A DNA stretch of 64,000 bases from Rhodopseudomonas palustris (GCA_016215605.1 JACRJB010000034.1:1-64000); one strand, 5' to 3'. Shown: positions 38,059-47,645, numbered from the stretch's first letter. Numbers and translations are program-made. The notes: a model not told the origin generated them from the letters alone.

Positions 38059-40185
38059 CTACAGCCGGCCGACCTGGACGAGGATGTCGGAGAAAGTCGG
38101 CGCCCGGCCGAGATCCGCGAAGGCCGGCGGCGTGAGCGCGTGAACCGTCGATCCCTTGCGGTTGGAGCGCTGCCAATAGCCCGACGGGGCGACCACGACG
38201 CCAGCCATGATGTCCGACGAGACGGTCGCAAAGGCTTCGAACGAGCCGCGATCGTTGAACACACGGATCGGGGCGCCCGCCTCGATGCCGCGTTGCGCCG
38301 CATCGTCCGGGTTCAGGATCACCGCCTGCTCTTCGCCCGCCTGCGCGGTCTGCGCCGGCAGGTTGCCGTAGTTCGAGTTCAGGAAGGCGTGGCTCTTCGG
38401 CGAGATCAGGCTGAGCGGATAGCGGCTCGCGAGCGCGGGTGCCGTCCGCGCGTTCTCGTTCGGCGGAATGTAGTGCGGCAAGGGATCGATCGGCGTGCCG
38501 TCCTGATCGCCATTGTAGCCCTGCCGGAACAGCGGCGCGACGAAATTGCCGCCCGCCGCGATCGTCGACTTGAACTCGCATTTGCCGGTGGCGGTCGGAA
38601 AATTGCCGTCGCGATGCGGCGCGGATTCGTCCGGCCCCGGCATGTTGAGGCGCGAATAGCCCTTGGCCTTGACTTCGTCGAGCGTGATGCCCTGCAGCAC
38701 CGGGCTGGTCCAGTCGAGCGCCGCCTCGATCATCTCGTCGTCGGTGCGGAAGAAGCTCGGGTCGGTGATCCCCATCGCCCTGGCGAGACGGCGGAACAGC
38801 TCCGTGTTCGGGATCGCTTCGCCCAGCGGTTCGATCGCCTGGTTGTTGTAGGACAGATACAGGTGCCCCCAGGAGAACATGATGTCCTTCTGTTCGAGCT
38901 GGGTGGTCGCGGGAAGAATGATGTCGGCGTATTTCGCCGTGTCGGTGATGAAGTGCTCGCTGACGACGGTGAACAGATCTTCGCGTTCGAGCCCTTTCTC
39001 GATCTTGTCCTGCTCGGTCACCATCGCCATCGGATTGGCGTTGTAGACGAACAGCGCCTTGATCGGCGGGTCGAAGCCGAGTTCGCCGGTCAGCGCCGCG
39101 CCGAGCCGCCAGGAGTTCAGCACGCGCATCTTCTCCGGCTGCAGATCCGGGCGCATCAGCACGTCCCATTTGACCGGGAAGGCCCAGATCGGCAACTGCA
39201 GCAGGCCGCCGCCGACATGCTTCCAGGCGCCGATCAGCGCCGGAAGACAAGCGATCGCGCGCACGGTCTGGCCGCCGCCGGCATGGCGTTCGACAGCCAC
39301 CCCGATCCGCACCACCGCGGGCGGCGTCGTGGCGTAGTCCCGCGCCAGCTTGACGATGTCCTCGACCGGAATGCCGGTCTCCTGCGCGGCGAATTCCGGG
39401 GTGTAGGTCGCGACCCGTTCGGCCAGTTCGTCGTATCCGACGGTGTGCTTGTCGACGTAGTCGCGATCGACGAGGTTTTCCTTGATGATCACGTGCATCA
39501 TCGCCAACGCCAGCGCCGCATCGGTGCCCGGCCTGATCTGGATGTGCCAGTCGGCGAGACGCGCGGTCCGGGTCCGCACCGGATCGATCACCACCAGCTT
39601 GGCGCCGTTCTTCTTGGCCTGCTCGATGAACGGCCAGTGATGCGAATTGGTGCTGAGCGTGTTGCAGGCCCAGAGGATGATGTACTTCGAATGCACGAAG
39701 CTCTCGGGGTCGACCCCCGGCGTGTGCCCGATCGTCAGCAGATAGGCCGTGCACGAGCCGGAATCGCAGAACGTCCGCTCGAGCACGGTGGCGCCGAGCT
39801 TGTTGAACAGCGGATCGCCGACATTGAGCCCGTTGATGACGCCCTGGGTGCCGAGATAGCTGTACGGCAGGATCGCCTGCGCGCCGTTCTCGGCGATGAT
39901 CGACGTCCAGCGCGACGCGATCGTCTCGATCGCCTCGTCCCAGCCGATGCGTTCGAACTGCCTGGTTCCCTTGGGGCCGACGCGCTTCATCGGGTGGAGC
40001 ACACGCTTGTCGCTGTAGACGCGCTCCTCGTAGTTGTTGACCTTGACGCACAGTCGCCCGCGCGTGAACGGATGATCAGGATTGCCGCGGACGGCGATCG
40101 CCTTGCCGTCCTCGACGGTTGTAATCATCGAACATGTATCAGGGCAGTCGTGTGGACACGCGCCGACGACGGTGGTCCGGGCCAT
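38059..40185 (-). CDS. Molybdopterin-dependent oxidoreductase (DMSO-reductase superfamily)
   Basis: A 708-residue cytoplasmic enzyme without a TAT signal. The N-terminal cluster motif is CPHDCPDTC with C46 (C10, C14, C18, C46), a 4Fe-4S site. The Mo region reads ERTFCDSGSC, and C140 is the likely metal ligand. Later motifs are WACNTLSTNSHHWPF, VIDPVRTRTARLADWHIQIR, GGGLLQLP and the C-terminal cofactor-binding ISPKSHAFLNSNYGN. The family includes formate dehydrogenases, but substrate cannot be read from sequence. The start ATG follows GGAGGAACTC. Ferredoxin, ferredoxin reductase and moaA copy 2 follow on the same strand, and an AraC gene is divergent. Confidence 0.9.
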   Translation of the reverse strand: MARTTVVGACPHDCPDTCSMITTVEDGKAIAVRGNPDHPFTRGRLCVKVNNYEERVYSDKRVLHPMKRVGPKGTRQFERIGWDEAIETIASRWTSIIAENGAQAILPYSYLGTQGVINGLNVGDPLFNKLGATVLERTFCDSGSCTAYLLTIGHTPGVDPESFVHSKYIILWACNTLSTNSHHWPFIEQAKKNGAKLVVIDPVRTRTARLADWHIQIRPGTDAALALAMMHVIIKENLVDRDYVDKHTVGYDELAERVATYTPEFAAQETGIPVEDIVKLARDYATTPPAVVRIGVAVERHAGGGQTVRAIACLPALIGAWKHVGGGLLQLPIWAFPVKWDVLMRPDLQPEKMRVLNSWRLGAALTGELGFDPPIKALFVYNANPMAMVTEQDKIEKGLEREDLFTVVSEHFITDTAKYADIILPATTQLEQKDIMFSWGHLYLSYNNQAIEPLGEAIPNTELFRRLARAMGITDPSFFRTDDEMIEAALDWTSPVLQGITLDEVKAKGYSRLNMPGPDESAPHRDGNFPTATGKCEFKSTIAAGGNFVAPLFRQGYNGDQDGTPIDPLPHYIPPNENARTAPALASRYPLSLISPKSHAFLNSNYGNLPAQTAQAGEEQAVILNPDDAAQRGIEAGAPIRVFNDRGSFEAFATVSSDIMAGVVVAPSGYWQRSNRKGSTVHALTPPAFADLGRAPTFSDILVQVGRL

Positions 40186-40313
40186 GAGTTCCTCCGCATG
40201 CTCTCGGAATTGACATGCCTAAGGATGCGGCGACGAAAGCTGCCAGGCTTCTCAAAACGTGCTACGTTGTTGTCCTGGACTGCTCTGAACGGCCCGAATA
40301 CGCGTATCGCGCC

Positions 40314-40330
40314 TTGGCATAATACTTGCT
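40314..40330 (+). promoter_or_regulatory. Sigma-54-like promoter of the AraC-family gene
   Basis: TTGGCATAATACTTGCT: GG at -24 and GC at -12 with exactly ten bases between them, as the sigma-54 (RpoN) consensus requires. It lies about 47 bp before the araC-like ATG. No enhancer site was identified, so this is a candidate only. Confidence 0.4.
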
Positions 40331-40376
40331 GATAATCGGGTTGCGGCCTGCTCGTCGCACCATTCGATAGAGGTCC

Positions 40377-41297
40377 ATGATGGGTATGCTCGGGAATTCC
40401 GTCGACAAATACGTCACCGGCCGGATGCTCCAGACCTCGAACGATCGGCGCTGGTCGCACCTTTTGGCGGAGCGCTGGAGTCACCAGGCCGGCGATCTGC
40501 CGTCGCTGCTGCCGCGGGACACCGAGATCGCCGTGTTGCTACGCGGCAATTCCGTGGTCGATCGCGCCGGCGGCGGAACGCGCCAGCGGACCTATGGTCG
40601 ACGCGGAACGGTCTGGCTCTGCCCGGCCGGCATTCGGGAGGATTTCATCCGCGTCGAGAGCGAGATGCACGAGTGCCTGCACATGTTTCTGCCGGGCCGG
40701 CCGTTCGACGACACGATGCTGCAGGACATGGACATCGATCCGGCGCGGATCACGATCCGCTACGAGGCGATCGACCACGACAACTTCATCGAGCACGTCG
40801 CCGACCAGATTCTCCGCGAACTCGCGCATGAATCCTCGACCGGCCGCCTGCTGATCGAAAGTCTCGGCCGTGCTCTGGCGGCGCATCTCGTGCACAGCTA
40901 TGCCGACACCGCGATCCGTCACAAGCAGGCCAATGCCGCGAACAAACCCCTCGACATCAAGCGGCTGACGCGGGTGACCGATTTCATCAACGCCTCGGTC
41001 GAGCGCGACTTCACCGTCAGCGATCTCGCCTCGATCGCCTGCATGAGCCCGGCGCATTTCTCCCGCAGCTTCAAGGCGGCGACCGGGTGTGCGCCGCACG
41101 AATATCTCAGCCGGCAGCGGCTCGATCTCGCCAAGCGGCTGCTGGCCGGCAGCCATCGCTCGCTCGTCGACATCGCCTATGCGACCGGGTTTTCGTCGCA
41201 GGCGAACTTCAATCGAGCCTTCCGCAAGGCGGTCGGCACCACCCCGAGCGTGTATCGCGAGCAGAAGCGCGGAGCGTCGGATCCCGCCGCCCTCTGA
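40377..41297 (+). CDS. AraC-family transcriptional regulator
   Basis: A 306-residue regulator. The C-terminal double HTH is clear: FTVSDLASIACMSPAHFSRS, then FKAATGCAPHEYLSRQRLDL and SLVDIAYATGFSSQANFNRA. The N-terminal 190 residues are the ligand or dimer domain of this subfamily (HAGDLPSLLPRD-like and VWLCPAGIREDF). It is divergent from the molybdopterin oxidoreductase and precedes glutathione-dependent formaldehyde dehydrogenase by about 130 bp, so it may control either. The start is ATG 40377 or 40380. A sigma-54-like promoter lies upstream. Confidence 0.9.
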   Translation: MMGMLGNSVDKYVTGRMLQTSNDRRWSHLLAERWSHQAGDLPSLLPRDTEIAVLLRGNSVVDRAGGGTRQRTYGRRGTVWLCPAGIREDFIRVESEMHECLHMFLPGRPFDDTMLQDMDIDPARITIRYEAIDHDNFIEHVADQILRELAHESSTGRLLIESLGRALAAHLVHSYADTAIRHKQANAANKPLDIKRLTRVTDFINASVERDFTVSDLASIACMSPAHFSRSFKAATGCAPHEYLSRQRLDLAKRLLAGSHRSLVDIAYATGFSSQANFNRAFRKAVGTTPSVYREQKRGASDPAAL

Positions 41298-41423
41298 CCG
41301 CTTGCGACGCTGTGACCATGGCGACGTGTGGGCGTCATTGTCCGCAGCCGAAAAACAGTTCCAGTTCTCCCCCCGATACGATACGGAGGCCTTCACACCG
41401 CATCCGATGCAGGGAGAATCGCC

Positions 41424-42533
<1,110 letters not shown>

Positions 42534-42538
42534 CGGCC

Positions 42539-42816
42539 CGTCATTCCGGGGCGCGCGCAGCGCGAACCGGAATCCGAGCCGCGAACATCCTCTCGTTCGT
42601 CATTCCGGGATGCGCTGCGCAGCAGCGCAGACCCGGAATCCATCCCCTTTGTTCGCGTTTGCGTAGAGCTGTTGTCAGGCCGACGGTCAGCATCGACCGC
42701 AGGGGATATGGATTGCGGGTTCGCGCGACGCGCGCCCCGGAATGACAACTCGGAGGCTTGTATTTGCGGCTGAGATTCCGGGTTCGCGCAGCTTCGCTGC
42801 GCGCCCCGGAATGACG
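42539..42816. repeat. Palindromic intergenic repeat array, family B (four elements)
   Basis: Four related elements form two inverted pairs. CGTCATTCCGGGGCGCG-type units occur at 42539 and 42599. Their complements ending in CGCGCCCCGGAATGAC occur near 42728-42746 and 42795-42815. Each has GC-rich hairpins (for example GCGCTGCGCAGCAGCGC). It fills the gap between frmA and pqqE, so the two convergent genes share it. Single copies of the same family are at 53454-53556, 54421-54519 and 54609-54712. Confidence 0.85.
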
Positions 42817-42842
42817 AACGAGAGGCCAATGACGAACGAGGC

Positions 42843-44030
42843 TTATGTCTCCGCCGTTCCGCCCGCGAAGTTGCGGTACACGAAGCGGTCGCCGCCTTCG
42901 GCCGCCTCCGCTTCCGCGGTCTTGAATATCCGTTCGTGCAGCGGCGAGAGGCTGCAGGCCGGGTCGGTGGCGGCGGCGGCGCCGGCCAGCGCAAAGGCCT
43001 GGCAGCGGCAGCCGCCGAAGTCGATCTCCTTGAAGGCGCAGCTCGCGCACGGCTCCTGCATCCAACCGGTGCCGCGATAGCGGTTCAGCGCCTCGGAATT
43101 GCGCCAGATCTCGGCGATCGACGCGCCGCTCCGGACCGAGTCGAAGGCGAGTCCGGTGATGGTCTCGGCGGCGTGGCAGGGCAGCACCTTGCCGCTCGGC
43201 GAGATGTTGAAGAACTGCCGGCCCCAGCCGCCCATGCATTTCTTCGGCCGCAGCGCGTAGTAATCGGGCACGACATAGTCGATCGCCAGCACGCCTTTCA
43301 GCCGCTGCTGCGCAGCTTCGACGATCGCGGTGCAGTCCTCGATCTGCCGCAACGTCGGCATCAGCGCGGCGCGGTTCTTCAGCGCCCAGCCATAGTACTG
43401 CACGTTGGCGACTTCGAGCCGGTCGGCGTCGAGCGCCACCGCCATGTCGATGATGTCGGGCAACTGATGCAGGTTCTGCCGATGCATCACCGCGTTGACC
43501 GTGAGCGGCAGGTCGAGCTCGCGGGTCCAGCGCGCCACGTCGAGCTTCTTGGCATGGCCGCCCGCAAAGCCGCCGACGCGGTCCGCGCCCAGCGGCTCGT
43601 TGCCCTGGAAGCTGATCTGGACATGACACAGCCCGGCATCCGCCAGCGCGGCGAGACGCTCGCGCGTCAGCAGCACCGCCGAGGTGATCAGATTGGTGTA
43701 GAGCCCGACGTCGGAAGCGTGTCGCACCAGCTCGACGAGGTCCTTCCGCGCGGTCGGCTCGCCGCCGGAGAAATGCACCTGCAGCACGCCGATCGCGGCG
43801 AGTTCGGTCAGCACCCGTTTCCATTCGTCGGTGGTGAGCTCCGCGCCGCCGCGCTCGAGCTCCACCGGATTGGAGCAATACGGGCATTGCAGCGGGCAGC
43901 GATGCGTCACTTCCAGCAGCACCGCGAGCGGAATGCCGAAGCTCTCGGCGACGGAGCCGCGCGAGCCCAGCACGGCGATGCCGTCTGCCGGATCGACGGC
44001 CATCGCCGAACCATCCGGCGTCACGCTCAT
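42843..44030 (-). CDS. pqqE: PqqA peptide cyclase (radical SAM), PqqE
   Basis: A 395-residue radical-SAM enzyme that cross-links Glu and Tyr of the PqqA peptide, the first step of PQQ synthesis. The SAM cluster motif is THRCPLQCPYCSNP (C45, C49, C52), followed by FSGGEPTARKD. The C-terminal SPASM domain holds auxiliary cluster cysteines: CMGGWGRQFF, PCHAAETI and EPCASCAFKEIDFGGCRCQA. The start ATG overlaps the pqqD stop by four bases (ATGA). Residue count matches the family. It is the last gene of the leftward pqqABCDE operon; downstream is a repeat array. Confidence 0.97.
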   Translation of the reverse strand: MSVTPDGSAMAVDPADGIAVLGSRGSVAESFGIPLAVLLEVTHRCPLQCPYCSNPVELERGGAELTTDEWKRVLTELAAIGVLQVHFSGGEPTARKDLVELVRHASDVGLYTNLITSAVLLTRERLAALADAGLCHVQISFQGNEPLGADRVGGFAGGHAKKLDVARWTRELDLPLTVNAVMHRQNLHQLPDIIDMAVALDADRLEVANVQYYGWALKNRAALMPTLRQIEDCTAIVEAAQQRLKGVLAIDYVVPDYYALRPKKCMGGWGRQFFNISPSGKVLPCHAAETITGLAFDSVRSGASIAEIWRNSEALNRYRGTGWMQEPCASCAFKEIDFGGCRCQAFALAGAAAATDPACSLSPLHERIFKTAEAEAAEGGDRFVYRNFAGGTAET

Positions 44031-44335
44031 GGCGTTTTCTCCCGCGCCTCGGTGAGAAACCCCTTGTCGGCGAGGTCCTGCAGCATCGAGAGGACGTCGG
44101 TGCCGATCTCGGCGCGGTCCGCGGTGTACTTCGCCGCCAGCACGTCGATGATCGCCGCAACGTCACGCGCTCCGTCGCACAGTTGCAGGATCTCGACCGC
44201 GATGTCGTCCGGCGCCAGCACGCGCTCGGGCGCGAGGATCACCCAGCGCTGCCGCGTCTCGTCGAACCGCAGCTTGGCGTGGCGCGGCAGCACCGGCCGG
44301 CTCGATTCGCTGACGGTGATGTTGCGCGATGCCAT
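44027..44335 (-). CDS. pqqD: PQQ biosynthesis peptide chaperone PqqD
   Basis: A 102-residue protein that holds the PqqA peptide and presents it to PqqE. The winged-helix chaperone pattern is visible: RPVLPRHAKLRFDETRQRWV, ILAPERVL, ADDIAVEILQLCDG, and VAAIIDVLAAKY. The start was placed at ATG 44335 (MASRNITVSES); the frame is open further upstream. It sits 10 bp after pqqC and overlaps pqqE by four bases. Confidence 0.95.
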   Translation of the reverse strand: MASRNITVSESSRPVLPRHAKLRFDETRQRWVILAPERVLAPDDIAVEILQLCDGARDVAAIIDVLAAKYTADRAEIGTDVLSMLQDLADKGFLTEAREKTP

Positions 44336-44345
44336 CGCCCTGCCC

Positions 44346-45110
44346 TCACCCGGCCTGCGGCACGAATGCGCCCGGCGGAATATGGCCGTCGACATAGGCG
44401 TGATGCAGCGCGTCGAGCTGCGCCCACAGCACGTTGGTCTTGAAGATCAGCGCATTGCAGACCGCTTCGCGCTCGGCCGGGGTGGTCGCGTGACGCTTGA
44501 CGTAGTCGAGCGCGAACGCCGCATCGCGCGGCGCCTGATCCAACCGGCGCTTGAAGTAGCTCATGATCTCCGGATTGACGAAATCGTAATGCGCCAGCAT
44601 GCCGGAGATGCGTTCCTCGTGCAGGTTCGGCGCGAACAGCTCGGTCAGCGACGACGCGATCGCTTCCAGCGGGCTGCGGTCGCGGACGAAATGCACGTAG
44701 GCGTCCACCGCGAAGCGAGTGGCCGGCAGAATGCCCTGGGTCGACTCGACGTAGGCGCTGTCGAGCCCGAGGCCCTCGGTCAGCTTCAGCCAGCGCTCGA
44801 TGCCGCCCTCGCTGGACAGATCGCCGTCGTGATCCTCGATGCGGTGCCGCCATTCGACCCGCGTGGCGCGGTCGCGGAAGCGCGAGATCACCACGGCGTC
44901 CTTGATCGGGATCGAGCTCTGATAGTAGTAGCGATTCAGCGCCCAGGCCTGCACCTGCCCCTTGTTCAGCCTGCCGCCGTGCAGCAGCCGATGAAACGGG
45001 TGCAGATTGTGATAGCGCGCGGCGCCGATCTGCCGCAGCGCGGCTTCGAGTTCGTCGGCGCTCGCGAGCGGCGCGGCGCCGTTGATCGAAAACGCGGTCA
45101 TCGCATTCAC
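44346..45110 (-). CDS. pqqC: Pyrroloquinoline-quinone synthase PqqC
   Basis: A 254-residue oxidase that performs the final ring closure and eight-electron oxidation to PQQ. The sequence matches the seven-helix PqqC fold: ARYHNLHPFHRLLHGGRLNK, WALNRYYYQSSIPIKDA, HRIEDHDGD and LTELFAPNLHEERISGML. The start was set at GTG 45110, which overlaps the pqqB stop by four bases (GTGA) and lies seven bases after GGAGG. An ATG nine bases on is the alternative. Confidence 0.96.
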   Translation of the reverse strand: MNAMTAFSINGAAPLASADELEAALRQIGAARYHNLHPFHRLLHGGRLNKGQVQAWALNRYYYQSSIPIKDAVVISRFRDRATRVEWRHRIEDHDGDLSSEGGIERWLKLTEGLGLDSAYVESTQGILPATRFAVDAYVHFVRDRSPLEAIASSLTELFAPNLHEERISGMLAHYDFVNPEIMSYFKRRLDQAPRDAAFALDYVKRHATTPAEREAVCNALIFKTNVLWAQLDALHHAYVDGHIPPGAFVPQAG

Positions 45111-46033
45111 AGCGTCACCTCCGTGCCGTCGGCCGGGATCTGCCAGCCGGCCGTCTCCGCGGCGCGGCGCTCGGCGGAATCGCACAGCAGCGCCGGGTTC
45201 GAATTGTTGATGTGCACGAACAGTTTTCGCGCAATGTCCAGGCCACCGAGGGCCGCAATGGCACCGTCCGCGCCCGACATCGCGATGTGCCCCATCGCCT
45301 GCCCGGTCTTGTGACCGAGCCCGGCGGCGATCAGTTCGTCGTCCCGCCACACCGTCCCGTCGAACAGCAGCAACGGCGCCCCCGCCAGCCGCGCCTTGAG
45401 GTCGTCGGTCACGCGCGCGCAGGCGGTGAGCACGTGCATCGATCGGCCGGTCGCCTTGTCGGTGAACGTCAGTCCGAGCGTATCGCCGTCCGCGGCATCG
45501 CCGCCAGGATGCGTCCGCCCTTCGAGATACCAGGCGGCTTTGCCGGGCACGGCGAACGCCACCACCTCGAGACCGGAGCGCGTGCCGTCGGGCAGGAGCG
45601 GCTCGAACGGGCGGTCGATCTCGATCGGCCGACGCGGCACCAGCTTTTCGTTCAGCACGTTGAAGATGCTGTTCGCCCGCAGGATCGCCAGCACCTTGGC
45701 GTGGCCGTAGATCGCGAACGGCGAGCCTTCGCGCATCGACAGCAACCCCGCCACCGCGTCGACCTCGCCGTTGGTGAGGATCACGCCGGCGATCGGGCTG
45801 TGCCGCAGCGCGCCGGGCTTGGGATGAAGCTGCGGCGTCGCGATGATCTGCTGGCGCAGGTCGGGCGAGGCGTTGATCAGGAACCAGTGCGCGCCGTCGA
45901 CGCTGATGGCCAGCGACGCCTGCGTGCGCTGCTCGGCCGGATCGGCGAACGCGGCGCGACAGTTGACGCAACCGCAATTCCATTGCGGAACCCCGCCGCC
46001 GGCCGCCGCTCCGAGCACGACGACGCGCATCAT
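45107..46033 (-). CDS. pqqB: PQQ biosynthesis metallo-hydrolase PqqB
   Basis: A 308-residue metallo-beta-lactamase-fold protein that takes part in PQQ synthesis, reported to hydroxylate the cross-linked intermediate. It starts MMRVVVLGAAAGGGVPQWNC with the family CGCxNCRAA motif, then SVDGAHWFLINASPDLRQQI, the LTNGEVDAVAGLLS loop, and HINNSNPALL at the end. The start ATG at 46033 is six bases after GGAGG; the ATG at 46030 is also possible. It is separated from pqqA by 121 bp with a hairpin. Confidence 0.96.
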   Translation of the reverse strand: MMRVVVLGAAAGGGVPQWNCGCVNCRAAFADPAEQRTQASLAISVDGAHWFLINASPDLRQQIIATPQLHPKPGALRHSPIAGVILTNGEVDAVAGLLSMREGSPFAIYGHAKVLAILRANSIFNVLNEKLVPRRPIEIDRPFEPLLPDGTRSGLEVVAFAVPGKAAWYLEGRTHPGGDAADGDTLGLTFTDKATGRSMHVLTACARVTDDLKARLAGAPLLLFDGTVWRDDELIAAGLGHKTGQAMGHIAMSGADGAIAALGGLDIARKLFVHINNSNPALLCDSAERRAAETAGWQIPADGTEVTL

Positions 46034-46094
46034 CGGCAGCCTCCGCTCGCCATCACCATGCCCGCAGGACCAGACCACCGGCAAAACGAAAGCA

Positions 46095-46114
46095 GCCGGC
46101 GTGGATGCGCCGGC
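46095..46114 (-). terminator. Hairpin between pqqA and pqqB
   Basis: The 7-bp stem GCCGGCG / CGCCGGC with a 6-base loop lies 40 bp after the pqqA stop. No T run follows on the minus strand. In other pqq operons such a hairpin attenuates transcription or protects the pqqA mRNA, so that the small substrate peptide is made in excess. The same function is inferred here. Confidence 0.5.
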
Positions 46115-46154
46115 CGCCCGCGTTCGTCATCAATCGCGCCGCTGTCGAGGTCGA

Positions 46155-46235
46155 TTACTTGCGCACCGCGCAGGCGTACATGTTGATTTCCATGCCGACG
46201 GAAACTTCGACGATCGCAGGTTTCTTCCAGGCCAT
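46155..46235 (-). CDS. pqqA: PQQ precursor peptide PqqA
   Basis: A 26-residue ribosomal peptide, too short for standard gene calling. It begins MAWKKPAIVEVSVGME and has the Glu-x-x-x-Tyr pair (E16 and Y20 in GMEINMYACA) that PqqE cross-links and that becomes PQQ. The ATG is preceded by GGGAGGACCTC. The stop TAA is at 46157-46155. The C-terminus ACAVRK, with one cysteine, differs from the tails I know in model pqqA genes. It opens the pqqABCDE operon. Confidence 0.92.
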   Translation of the reverse strand: MAWKKPAIVEVSVGMEINMYACAVRK

Positions 46236-46291
46236 GAGGTCCTCCCGATGATGCAGACTGTCGCCGCAATGAAGTCAGGATACGGCTGCCG

Positions 46292-46316
46292 ACCAACCCG
46301 CGCAAGCCGCGTTGGT
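46292..46316 (-). promoter_or_regulatory. Inverted repeat upstream of pqqA
   Basis: ACCAAC (46292-46297) and GTTGGT (46311-46316) are complementary, with partly pairing CCGCG inside. It lies about 57 bp before the pqqA start. It could be an operator or a chance match in GC-rich DNA. Confidence 0.25.
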
Positions 46317-46623
46317 TGCTGCACTGCGTGATCAAGACGCAGTGAGCGTTGGCGCTGCGCTGCGCAGCACGGCACAAATGCACCGGCACCGGCGGCTCGT
46401 TCAAGTCGATGGCCCGCTTTTTGGCATCCAGCTTTGCTGCGAAGCACACGGCACGGAAGATTCTCCAGCCCGCCGGCGAAGGCGGCTTCTGTCCCCTTGG
46501 CGACCCGAACGGGCCTCAACCGTCCGCGACGGTGCCTTCCTTCAAGCCAACGTGGCATCCCAAACCCGAGAGCGATTCGGCCATTTTCTGGCGAAATCAG
46601 CCGTTTCGGCCCTCGTCTTGACT

Positions 46624-46646
46624 CTCTGGCATCTGGCATGCCAGAG
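46624..46646 (+). promoter_or_regulatory. Palindromic operator candidate for the GntR-family regulator
   Basis: A perfect 14-bp palindrome, TCTGGCATGCCAGA (46632-46645). An extra half-site CTCTGGCA lies directly before it at 46624-46631, so the arms CTCTGGCAT and ATGCCAGAG also pair with a 5-base spacer. It lies about 47 bp before the GntR ATG. GntR/FCD regulators bind short TGGxxxxCCA-type palindromes, so autoregulation is likely but inferred. Confidence 0.55.
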
Positions 46647-46692
46647 CAAGAGACAGACGCCGGCCCAGGATGGACCGGCGCATGGGAGATCG

Positions 46693-47421
46693 ATGACCGC
46701 TCGCGCCAGAACCAGACCGGAGCTGATCGCCGAGCCCGATCTCGCGATGAGCCCGCTTGCGCCCGAGGCCAGCTACAAAGCCAAGGCCTACGAAGCGCTG
46801 AAGCAGGCCATCCTCAAGATGGACATCTACACCACGCCCGAGCCGGTGATGCTCGACGAGCGCGCGCTGTCCGACAAGCTCGGCGTCAGCCGCACGCCGA
46901 TCCGCGAGGCGATCGCGATGCTCGAGCAGGATGGCCTGGTGAAGGCCGTGCCGCGCCGCGGCATCATCGTGGTGCGCCGGACCAAGGCCGAGATCGTCGA
47001 CATGATCCGTGCCTGGGCGGCACTGGAGAGCATGGCCGCGCGGCTGATCACCACGATGGCGCGCAAGCGCGACATCACCGCGCTGCGCGACGTGTTCGAG
47101 GCGTTCGGCCCCGATCACCTGCCGCAGGATCACATCCAGGAATATTCCCGCGCCAACATCGTGTTTCATCAGGCGCTGATCTCGCTCAGCGAGTCGCAGG
47201 TGCTGGTCGAGATGACCGACGACATCCTGATTCACGTGCGCGGCTATCGCCAGCTCACGATCGGCCGCAAGGAGCGCATCGCCGCGTCGCTACCCGAACA
47301 TCTGGCGATGATCGAGGCGATGGAGGAGCGCGACACCGAGCTCGCCGAGAAGCTGGCGCGCGACCACACGCTGCGCCTCGCCGCTTATGTCGAGGCGCAC
47401 GGCCAGGAGCTATTCGCGTGA
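46693..47421 (+). CDS. GntR-family regulator (FadR/FCD subfamily)
   Basis: A 242-residue regulator. The N-terminal winged HTH is SYKAKAYEALKQAILKMDIY, then LDERALSDKLGVSRTPIREA followed by IAMLEQDGLVKAVPRRGIIV. The helical FCD ligand domain follows, with metal-binding positions in ANIVFHQALISLS and ASLPEHLAMIEAM. FCD regulators usually sense organic acids. The start ATG at 46693 follows GGGAG. The gene precedes frc and the tripartite tricarboxylate transporter on the same strand, so it probably controls them and itself. Confidence 0.92.
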   Translation: MTARARTRPELIAEPDLAMSPLAPEASYKAKAYEALKQAILKMDIYTTPEPVMLDERALSDKLGVSRTPIREAIAMLEQDGLVKAVPRRGIIVVRRTKAEIVDMIRAWAALESMAARLITTMARKRDITALRDVFEAFGPDHLPQDHIQEYSRANIVFHQALISLSESQVLVEMTDDILIHVRGYRQLTIGRKERIAASLPEHLAMIEAMEERDTELAEKLARDHTLRLAAYVEAHGQELFA

Positions 47422-47454
47422 CGCAGTTGGACCTTATGCTTAAACGCCCTTTCC

Positions 47455-47571
47455 CCGTCATTGCGAGGAGCACCCGGATCGGCGCTTCGCGCCGTCCGAG
47501 TACAGGCTCCGCGACGAAGCAATCCAGCTCCGTGCACGATGCTGGATTGCTTCGCTTCGCTCGCAATGACG
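47455..47571. repeat. Palindromic intergenic repeat, family A (copy 3)
   Basis: Ends CCGTCATTGCGAG and CTCGCAATGACG with inner arms ACGAAGCAATCCAG and CTGGATTGCTTCGC, as in the copies at 11392 and 18028. It has its own internal insertion (GGATCGGCGCTTCGCGCCGTCC). It sits between the GntR gene and frc. Confidence 0.88.
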
Positions 47572-47645
47572 AGCGAAAGCGTATTGCTTTCAACCATTCA
47601 GTCAGCCGCTGACGAATCGACAGTCAGACCCCACGGAGTAACCAG

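Larger units (their letters stand above)
46236..46692. other. 457-bp divergent intergenic region between pqqA and a GntR gene
   Basis: It carries the pqqA ribosome-binding site and presumably its promoter on the left, a 6-bp inverted repeat at 46292-46316, and the palindromic operator candidate at 46624-46646 on the right. An open frame runs rightward through it into the GntR gene, but its sequence is low-complexity and not convincing. No other small gene or RNA gene was recognised. Confidence 0.5.

Noticed and set aside
42539-42816. Repeat array between frmA and pqqE as a possible CRISPR
   Set aside because: The units are inverted and GC-rich, with unequal spacing and no unique equal-length spacers; no cas genes are nearby.
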